A DNA stretch of 22,811 nucleotides from positions 1 to 22,811 of IMG/VR virus record IMGVR_UViG_3300008448_000701. One strand, given 5' to 3'. The translations under genes were made by a program, and so were the position numbers. The notes under the pieces are model-generated. The model was not told the DNA's origin, ran no database searches, and saw only the letters and a program-made list of their open reading frames with translations. Shown piece after piece: positions 10,906 through 16,978 of the stretch. This DNA is from a virus. Every line of letters begins with the position of its first letter. Position 1 is the stretch's first letter.

Positions 10906-11055
10906 ATGGGCTACATCATAGGACTCGCCTGCTTTTTTGCTTGGCTCACTCACGTCTTCACTTGCTTTGCACAAGGCTTGTGGGGCTTCTTGGTTGCTGG
11001 CGCAATCATGTTCCCCATCGGCATCTTGCATGGCTTTTATCTCTGGTTCAAATAA
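10906..11055 (+). CDS. Two-span membrane microprotein, 49 aa
   Basis: The frame reads MGYIIGLACFFAWLTHVFTC, then FAQGLWGFLVAGAIMFPIGI and LHGFYLWFK. It has AAGGAAA upstream and two hydrophobic segments separated by a small turn. It is unusual to find such a protein between two nuclease genes; a membrane anchor or an exclusion peptide is possible. No family was recognised. Confidence 0.7.
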   Translation: MGYIIGLACFFAWLTHVFTCFAQGLWGFLVAGAIMFPIGILHGFYLWFK

Positions 11056-11064
11056 GGAAAAAAG

Positions 11065-11838
11065 ATGACTATCACGGCAACAGCACCACGCGCAAGCGAA
11101 TCAAATCACTGGTACACCCGCGACGGCGTGCCACAGTACACAGTCCCATCCAAGAAAGATGGCTCACCACGCAACACCACGCTCAGAGATGCTCGAACCA
11201 TGAACTTGGTTCCGAGTGTCACTACAATTCTGAGTGTCGCGGCAAAACCTGCACTGACCAATTGGCTTCAGCAACAGGTACTACTCGCCGCGCTTACCCT
11301 TCCCCGCCGCCCCGACGAACCTGAAAAGGAATACATAGACCGAATCATCAACGATTCCAAAGAACAGGGTCGTTCGGCGGCGGATGCGGGAACTGACATC
11401 CATGCATCTATTCAAGGCTTTTATGAAAACAATCCGACAGGCAAGCACCATGAGAGTGTCCAAGCCTGCGACCTCGCAATCACAAAACACTTCGGTCAAC
11501 AACGATGGGTCTCTGAGCGCTCGTTCGCACATGACCTCGGTTTTGGCGGTAAGTGCGATTTATTTACTGGGGATGGAGAAGGCATCGTCGCTGACATCAA
11601 AACCAAAGAGTTCTCTGACCCCGCAAAGGTCGATGGCTACGACGAACACCTCATGCAACTCTCAGCTTATCGAGTTGGTCTAGGCATTCCCAAGGCCCGC
11701 TGTGCCAACGTCTTCGTGTCCCGTAGCGTCCCTGACCTCGTCGTGGTGCGCGAGTGGAGCCTCGAAGACCTTGACCGTGGTTGGGAGATGTTCGTCAACC
11801 TGCTTCAGTTCTGGCAATTGAAAAATTCACACAAGTAA
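11065..11838 (+). CDS. PD-(D/E)XK exonuclease, Cas4/RecB-like, 257 aa
   Basis: Residues 46-60 read NLVPSVTTILSVAAK, a typical opening. Then come DAGTDIHASIQGFYE (motif I His at about 112), GFGGKCDLFTGDGEGIVADIKTKEF (motif II Asp and motif III D-x-K) and HLMQLSAYRVGLG (the QxxxY motif). The order H, D, D-x-K, QxxxY is that of Cas4 and RecB-type nucleases used in phage DNA processing and recombination. Together with the SSB-like protein it suggests an exonuclease-type recombination module, although no annealing protein is recognised. AAGGAAAAAAG precedes the ATG. Confidence 0.85.
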   Translation: MTITATAPRASESNHWYTRDGVPQYTVPSKKDGSPRNTTLRDARTMNLVPSVTTILSVAAKPALTNWLQQQVLLAALTLPRRPDEPEKEYIDRIINDSKEQGRSAADAGTDIHASIQGFYENNPTGKHHESVQACDLAITKHFGQQRWVSERSFAHDLGFGGKCDLFTGDGEGIVADIKTKEFSDPAKVDGYDEHLMQLSAYRVGLGIPKARCANVFVSRSVPDLVVVREWSLEDLDRGWEMFVNLLQFWQLKNSHK

Positions 11839-11847
11839 GGAGTAAAA

Positions 11848-12069
11848 ATGCTAAGTGAAGAAACCATCAAACAGGTCTTTTTCTACTGTGACCACAAAGA
11901 GCCTAATGCTCTTTTGGCTGACGAAGTAGACATTGTCCAGTTCGCCCACCGTATTGAACAAATGGTGGCGGTGGAGTACGCTCGGAAGGAACACGCTCGG
12001 TGCGTGGAAATTGTGAGCCAACTCAACCGCGAGGTCGCAAAAGCCCTCGACACACAACGCCCGAAGTAA
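11848..12069 (+). CDS. Small phage protein, 73 aa, unknown function
   Basis: The protein reads MLSEETIKQVFFYCDHKEPN, then VDIVQFAHRIEQMVAVEYAR and a charged helix EIVSQLNREVAKALDTQ. AAGGAG lies 6 bases before the ATG. It is helical and soluble. It belongs to the class of small phage proteins with an FAHRIE-x(3)-V/A...ERxxC pattern that I know without a function. Confidence 0.7.
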   Translation: MLSEETIKQVFFYCDHKEPNALLADEVDIVQFAHRIEQMVAVEYARKEHARCVEIVSQLNREVAKALDTQRPK

Positions 12070-12071
12070 TC

Positions 12072-12257
12072 ATGGACATCCATCTCATCAGATACCTAGC
12101 AAAGCAATATGAAGAAGGCAGGCGCGACCCAGAGGCTCTTCTGGCCCACGCTTGCCTTGAGGCATACGAGCAGGGGTTTGATGATGGGGTCAATGAGGCC
12201 GAAGAGCGAATGGCCCAGACCCAGATGCTCTTGATGTTCACCGCTGGAAGCGCGTAA
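12072..12257 (+). CDS. Small phage protein, 61 aa, unknown function
   Basis: The start is set at MDIHLIRYLAKQYEEG, 2 bases after the preceding stop; the open frame extends back into that gene, but without a start signal. It is helical and acidic (AYEQGFDDGVNEAEERMAQT), ending MLLMFTAGSA. The TAA is followed by the terminator. The last gene of the rightward operon. Confidence 0.65.
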   Translation: MDIHLIRYLAKQYEEGRRDPEALLAHACLEAYEQGFDDGVNEAEERMAQTQMLLMFTAGSA

Positions 12258-12261
12258 AAAA

Positions 12262-12285
12262 AGCCCCCCCGATTAAAGGGGGGCT
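12262..12285 (-). terminator. Rho-independent terminator between convergent operons
   Basis: AGCCCCCC (12262-12269) pairs with GGGGGGCT (12278-12285) across an 8-base loop. On the minus strand the stem is followed by an uninterrupted T7 run, making it a strong terminator for the leftward virion operon. On the plus strand no U-tract follows, so its effect on the rightward operon is weaker. Confidence 0.85.
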
Positions 12286-12315
12286 AAAAGGAGAGTGGCA
12301 ACTGCTCCTCGAAAT

Positions 12316-14103
12316 TTACTCTTCTGGCGGTCTTTCTTTCAGCAATCGCTTGCCGAGTTCGTAGGTTCCTAGACCCAGCCCACCAAGGACGCCAGCGCCC
12401 CTTGTACGGGTCATTGTCTTGCCCGCAGGGGGTAACAGAGCCGCCGCCGCAGAACCCGCCTCCAAAGCCTTTAAAACGCCCTCGCTGGTATCGCCAGCCT
12501 TGAATCGAGCCAAAGCCTCTTGGTAACTCATCACGCCAAGGTAGCCAGCGCCACCACCAACAACAGTTCGCGGCAACGCGCCCATCTTTGCAGTCTTCAC
12601 GCCAGCGGCATCCAAAGGACGCACCAGCGCATTTGGCTGTTCTTGCGCACGAGCCAGTCTGCGACGAGCAATTTCGGCATCGGTCTCAGCTTTGGTCAGC
12701 GCACGCTGTAGAGGAGCCGCCGTGCGTTTCTGGCCCGTGACCACGTTGTGCTGTTGACCAGCCGCCGCACGCTCTCGACGCAGACGTTCCAACTCAGCCT
12801 CATAAGTGGCTTGTTGTTGCTGGAAAGCCCGCGCTTGGGCCTCTTGCTGAAGTCGAGCCTGTTCGGTTTTTTGAGCCAACTCGGCTTGACTTGCTTGGTT
12901 CTGTCGGTCTATATCAGCTTGACGCTCCGCCACAGTGGTGGGTGGCAATTGAAGTTGCACGCCGCCTTCGGTCGTCACGAGGCCATAGTCACCAGCACCA
13001 AGTTTCTTGATTTTTTCCAGATTTTTCAAGTCTTCTTCAATTAGGCGCTTACCGCCTGTTGGGCTGTCTTTGGTCTGGTCGGTAACGATGTCCAAAATGG
13101 CCTCTGGCATTTGATGCTTTTGGCCTGCGGACTTGATTGTCCAGTTCCTTACACCTGAGTCACCTTCGACTGGCGCACCACTTGCTGGGCCAGTGCGAAT
13201 CACTTGCGGGAACGGCGACGATGGTGCAGGCGGCTCAACCACTGGCGGAGTTCTGGGTAGACCCCTCAAGCGCTCTTGAGTCAGACGCTGTTCGTTCTTG
13301 AGGCGCTCAAGTTCGCCCTGACTTTGTCGGAATGTTTCCTCAAGATTGTCTGCGCCTTGAGGCACAGCGACCTCCAAGTTACGTCGAGCCAACTCCAGTT
13401 TGTCCGCAGTCTCCAGCGCACGCTCTTGAGCCTTACTGGTGTCAATCTTTGGAGGCAACTCTGGGTTTGTCATTGGCGGGAACAACAGGTTTGTCGCCGC
13501 ACCAGCAATAGCGCCAACTTCAGGCGCGTTGATTCCACCCTGCTTGTCATCAGGGTTCACGACCGCAGGAGGCTTGTTCTTTTCAGCCTCCTCCTGCTCA
13601 CGTTTTAACTTTGAGGACTCTGACTCGTAGCCCTCAAAAGGACTTTCACTTTTCTTCTCGCCATCATCAGCGCCACCGAAAAAGTTGGACGTGAGTTTGT
13701 GAGCGCCACGAATAGCTTGCTCGTATCCCTCGTCTTCTGCGTAGGAGCCTTTGACGCCCGTGCGCAGACCCTGCGCGTACTTGGTGATGTCGTCGCCAGT
13801 GTTGAGCGCCTTGGGGTAGAGGCGGCGCATCATGTTTGCATAGTAATCTCCAAAAGCCTCTGGGCTTTCAAAGTTCACATAGTTGTCTTTGGTCTTGCTC
13901 TTGTTGTCCACCGCTGAAGTGCCTGCGCCAGACATATCTTTGATGTTGCCAAGGTTGAAGTGACCCGGCACTTTTCGACCGTAGTCAGTCTCCATGCCCC
14001 ACTGAGCCAACAACACCGTAGGAGACACACCAATCTGCTTGCCTACCTGCACAGCAATCGGGCTGTACTCCTCGGTGAACATCTTTACATGGTCATTTGC
14101 CAT
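12316..14103 (-). CDS. Virion protein with N-terminal glucosaminidase/lysozyme domain, 595 aa
   Basis: Residues about 5-135 form a FlgJ/Acm2-type glucosaminidase domain: SPTVLLAQWGMETDYGRK with probable catalytic Glu38, then PGHFNLGNIK, VNFESPEAFGDYYANMM and EDEGYEQAIRG. It should open the cell wall during DNA entry. Residues 150-530 are mostly charged, coiled-coil and Gln/Ala-rich (QKTEQARLQQEAQARAFQQQ). The C-terminus has two glycine-rich hydrophobic patches (VVGGGAGYLGVM and GAGVLGGLGLG) suited to membrane insertion. This fits an ejected internal virion protein comparable in role to T7 gp16, though I see no clear homology to it. GGGGAG precedes the ATG. It is the last gene of the virion operon. 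Confidence 0.8.
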   Translation of the reverse strand: MANDHVKMFTEEYSPIAVQVGKQIGVSPTVLLAQWGMETDYGRKVPGHFNLGNIKDMSGAGTSAVDNKSKTKDNYVNFESPEAFGDYYANMMRRLYPKALNTGDDITKYAQGLRTGVKGSYAEDEGYEQAIRGAHKLTSNFFGGADDGEKKSESPFEGYESESSKLKREQEEAEKNKPPAVVNPDDKQGGINAPEVGAIAGAATNLLFPPMTNPELPPKIDTSKAQERALETADKLELARRNLEVAVPQGADNLEETFRQSQGELERLKNEQRLTQERLRGLPRTPPVVEPPAPSSPFPQVIRTGPASGAPVEGDSGVRNWTIKSAGQKHQMPEAILDIVTDQTKDSPTGGKRLIEEDLKNLEKIKKLGAGDYGLVTTEGGVQLQLPPTTVAERQADIDRQNQASQAELAQKTEQARLQQEAQARAFQQQQATYEAELERLRRERAAAGQQHNVVTGQKRTAAPLQRALTKAETDAEIARRRLARAQEQPNALVRPLDAAGVKTAKMGALPRTVVGGGAGYLGVMSYQEALARFKAGDTSEGVLKALEAGSAAAALLPPAGKTMTRTRGAGVLGGLGLGTYELGKRLLKERPPEE

Positions 14104-14104
14104 A

Positions 14105-15949
14105 TTACTCCCCTTCGCGTTTCTTGCGAATCACGCCAGTTTTTTTGTCTCGTATGTAGCCGGGAGGCACAGACGGGTCGGTTGATGGCAACGGCGTTGC
14201 AGGAGTGTTTGCCTTTGGATTTCCGCCCCCATCCGTTGGTGTGGCAGGCTTTGCGGGAGTTGGGGATGTAGCCGCTGGCGTTTTGTCCTTCTTCTTTGGC
14301 GACAGCAAGTCCATGTTCTCTTCGCGCACGCGGTCAAGCGTTTTGCGATAGTCAGCCTTGAGCGCCTTGAAGTCGTCGTCAACAAGGAAGTCGTTGTAGG
14401 TGTAGCCAGCCTGCTTGCTCTTTTGGTTCCACAGCTTGAAGCGCTCTTCGTCAAACATACCCTGCATCTTGAGGGCGTCGGACTTCAGAATGATGGCGCG
14501 TTGGCTGTCGGATGGCAACGCATAGATGCCGCCCAGCAGTTTGGTTTCGTAGTCGGAGGTGGAGCCTTCGCCCGGTGTCCTGTTCAACTGACGACCACGC
14601 GACTGCAACTGTGCGCTCTTCTGCATGAACATCTGCAACGCAGTCAAGTCGTTGCCACTGAGTTCGTACTGCTTGATGGTCGCGGCAGGCAGATTGATGT
14701 TGAAGTTGCCGACGTTCGCGCCTTCTTGCACAGCACGGGCCACCGCGTTCGCGAGGCCGGGGCGGTTCATAATGTCAAACACCAGCGGGTTGTTCTTGGC
14801 ATAGCCAATCATGTCGTTTGCAATGTTGCTGTTCTCAAACGCCGCCTCAGCTTGCAGGCCAAGTCGTGACGCCATCTTTTCAGCGGCTTCAGCGCGACCC
14901 TTTGAGGTTGTCTCTGCGGCGGCTTCGTCAGCCTTTTGCTCTGACGCGGATTTGGCGCGAGGAATAGGTGGCGGTGCGCCCCCCTCTGTTGGCGCTGTGC
15001 CGTCTGCTGGCTTTGGCGTAATCTTGCGACCACGAACCTGCTCAGACTCAAGCCAGCCCTTACGGTCATAGAACTCAAGCAACTTGTTCTCGTCGCCATC
15101 ATTGAAATATCTATTGAGGGCGTTTTGGTATTCAGCGTACTCAGCCACGTTCATCTCGCGCTCAGTGCGCAAGCCACGAGGGATAGCCTTGCGCTTGTCT
15201 TGGCCTAGCTTCTCGCGCTCAATGCGGTTCTTCTCTTCACCTTCTTGGGCCTTGCGAATCTCGGTCAAGGTTGGGAGCATCTTTGGAGCCACGCGGCTTG
15301 CCAGCAACAACACCTCATCAGTGATTGGAATGCGGCCTTGACGTGCGGCAGTCAAAACTTGGTTTGGATTTGGAGCGGTTGTAACGTCAACAGGCGAGGC
15401 TGTGCCGGGGACTCTTAGCTGTCCGTCTGGCGTAGTCACAGCACCGCCAGCAGGTGCAGGTGCGCCTACGTTTTTGGGGCCACCCATCAGGGCGCTGATT
15501 AACTGGTCGCCACCCAACTGCTGACGCAACTCTTGCTCTTTGCCAAGCAGTTCCATCTCCAGCTTCTGGTTCTCTCGCTGGTGGAGCATTTCGCGCTCTG
15601 CGGCTGTTCCAGCGTTCTCTGCGGCATACCCCAAGGATTCGCCAAACGAACCCGTCTTGGTTGGTTTTAAGAAGCCTGCGGCGGTCTGCATCAAGACAGG
15701 GTCAAACATCCTGTTCTTGCGCATATCCAAACTCTCACGCATACGCAACAGCGCGGCATTCATTGCCTCGCGCTGGTCGCCAAGGTCGTCAACGATTGTC
15801 TCTTTCAAGCCAGTCGGTTTCGATTTGGTTATCTCTTCGATGTTCTCGGCCTGCACTGCGCTTGCATCAAACTTGTTTCCAGCTTGAGCGGGAGGTTTTG
15901 CTTGAGCGGCGGAGGCTTGACCCAAACCACCCTGTGTTGGAATTGCCAT
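14105..15949 (-). CDS. Large internal virion protein candidate, 614 aa
   Basis: After an Ala/Gln-rich start comes a conserved-looking block LRMRESLDMRKNRMFDPVLM, then AAGFLKPTKTGSFGESLGYA, which I associate with uncultured-phage virion proteins. Long charged coiled-coil stretches follow (REMLHQRENQKLEMELLGKE and AESKADEAAAE-like segments). The globular part at about 370-540 includes YELSGNDLTALQMFMQKSAQ. The C-terminal tail is Pro/Thr/Lys-rich, ending PPGYIRDKKTGVIRKKREGE. It probably belongs to the ejectosome with its neighbours. No enzymatic motif is seen. Confidence 0.7.
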   Translation of the reverse strand: MAIPTQGGLGQASAAQAKPPAQAGNKFDASAVQAENIEEITKSKPTGLKETIVDDLGDQREAMNAALLRMRESLDMRKNRMFDPVLMQTAAGFLKPTKTGSFGESLGYAAENAGTAAEREMLHQRENQKLEMELLGKEQELRQQLGGDQLISALMGGPKNVGAPAPAGGAVTTPDGQLRVPGTASPVDVTTAPNPNQVLTAARQGRIPITDEVLLLASRVAPKMLPTLTEIRKAQEGEEKNRIEREKLGQDKRKAIPRGLRTEREMNVAEYAEYQNALNRYFNDGDENKLLEFYDRKGWLESEQVRGRKITPKPADGTAPTEGGAPPPIPRAKSASEQKADEAAAETTSKGRAEAAEKMASRLGLQAEAAFENSNIANDMIGYAKNNPLVFDIMNRPGLANAVARAVQEGANVGNFNINLPAATIKQYELSGNDLTALQMFMQKSAQLQSRGRQLNRTPGEGSTSDYETKLLGGIYALPSDSQRAIILKSDALKMQGMFDEERFKLWNQKSKQAGYTYNDFLVDDDFKALKADYRKTLDRVREENMDLLSPKKKDKTPAATSPTPAKPATPTDGGGNPKANTPATPLPSTDPSVPPGYIRDKKTGVIRKKREGE

Positions 15950-15952
15950 TCT

Positions 15953-16978
15953 TTACCCCACTAAGTAGCCATCGGCATCGTAAAAATTTCCGTTGCCATC
16001 GTGATATTCTGCGCCAGTTGGGGCCATTCCGCCATCAGCAAGACGTACACCGCCCCCTTTGGCTTTGCGCATGACTCCGCCTTTGGCGACCTTTGCCGCA
16101 CGCAAGCGAGACTCTTCTGCCATTGCGTCGTAGTACGCCTTCTGCGCGTCGGTTGAACTGGAACTTGGGAACAGCGACGCCACCAAAGAACCCAAGCCAG
16201 CAATCTGCGACAGCGGGCTATTGGAGTAACCTTCGGAACCAGTTGACTGTGTGGTCGTACCCATAGGCATTTGGTAGCCCTGCATCAGCTTGGCAAACTG
16301 CTGAGTCTGAGCCATTGGGTAGTCGAGCAACTTCTGGCCCTGAGCCTGCTGTTGAGCGCCGTAGTCGGACATGGTCTTCAAACCAGCCAGACCCATGCCT
16401 TGTTGGGCTTGGCCCAGATTCTCAAAAGCCTGACCAGCATTCAAGGCGCGAGACAAGTCTGTCTGAGCCTGTGTGCCAGCGGTCGTGTAGCCTTGCTGGA
16501 GGGCTTGCATTTGCTTGCCCATCAAGTCAGCTTGGATGTCACGCAAAGCGTTGCCAGTGACCTGCTGTTGACGACGTGAGCCAAACTGCCCAGAGCCAAC
16601 AGCCGCCGCACCGAGGTTTGGCATGATGTTTTCTTGGACGTTGCGGTTGGTCAAGCGACCCATCTCATCCACCACCGCACTGGTGTATGGGTTCATGTAG
16701 TCAGCAATGACGTCAGGAACGGTTGTAGCGCCCGCCTCGCCCAGCAATTGAGAAGCCGCGCCCATAGACCCAGCGCCAGCAAACGCGACGTCTGGAGCCA
16801 TCTGGAAGGCTTGCTGTTGCAAAGGACTGAAGCCAGCGATACCACCTTGCTGGACAGCGTTCTGGCCTAAGTTGGCAATGTCTTGCAGGTAATTCGTGTA
16901 AAACTCTGGAGCCGTCTGCTGGGCTTCCGTCGTCTTGGTAATCGCGGGTAGTGGGTCACCCTGAAATAAGCCAGCCAT
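15953..16978 (-). CDS. Ala/Gln-rich virion protein with KGG-DGG tail, 341 aa
   Basis: The N-terminal third reads APEFYTNYLQDIANLGQNAV and GIAGFSPLQQQAFQMAPD. The middle holds DYMNPYTSAVVDEMGRLTNR, then IMPNLGAAAVGSGQFGSRRQ, a recurring block in environmental phage virion proteins. The C-terminal third is Gln/Ala-rich with a short hydrophobic segment (IAGLGSLVASLF), followed by a basic KGGVMRKAKGGGVRLADGG tail. Its size, position and composition suggest an internal or ejection protein similar in role to T7 gp14. AGGAGCGAAATA precedes the ATG, and the ATG overlaps the previous stop by one base. Confidence 0.7.
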   Translation of the reverse strand: MAGLFQGDPLPAITKTTEAQQTAPEFYTNYLQDIANLGQNAVQQGGIAGFSPLQQQAFQMAPDVAFAGAGSMGAASQLLGEAGATTVPDVIADYMNPYTSAVVDEMGRLTNRNVQENIMPNLGAAAVGSGQFGSRRQQQVTGNALRDIQADLMGKQMQALQQGYTTAGTQAQTDLSRALNAGQAFENLGQAQQGMGLAGLKTMSDYGAQQQAQGQKLLDYPMAQTQQFAKLMQGYQMPMGTTTQSTGSEGYSNSPLSQIAGLGSLVASLFPSSSSTDAQKAYYDAMAEESRLRAAKVAKGGVMRKAKGGGVRLADGGMAPTGAEYHDGNGNFYDADGYLVG

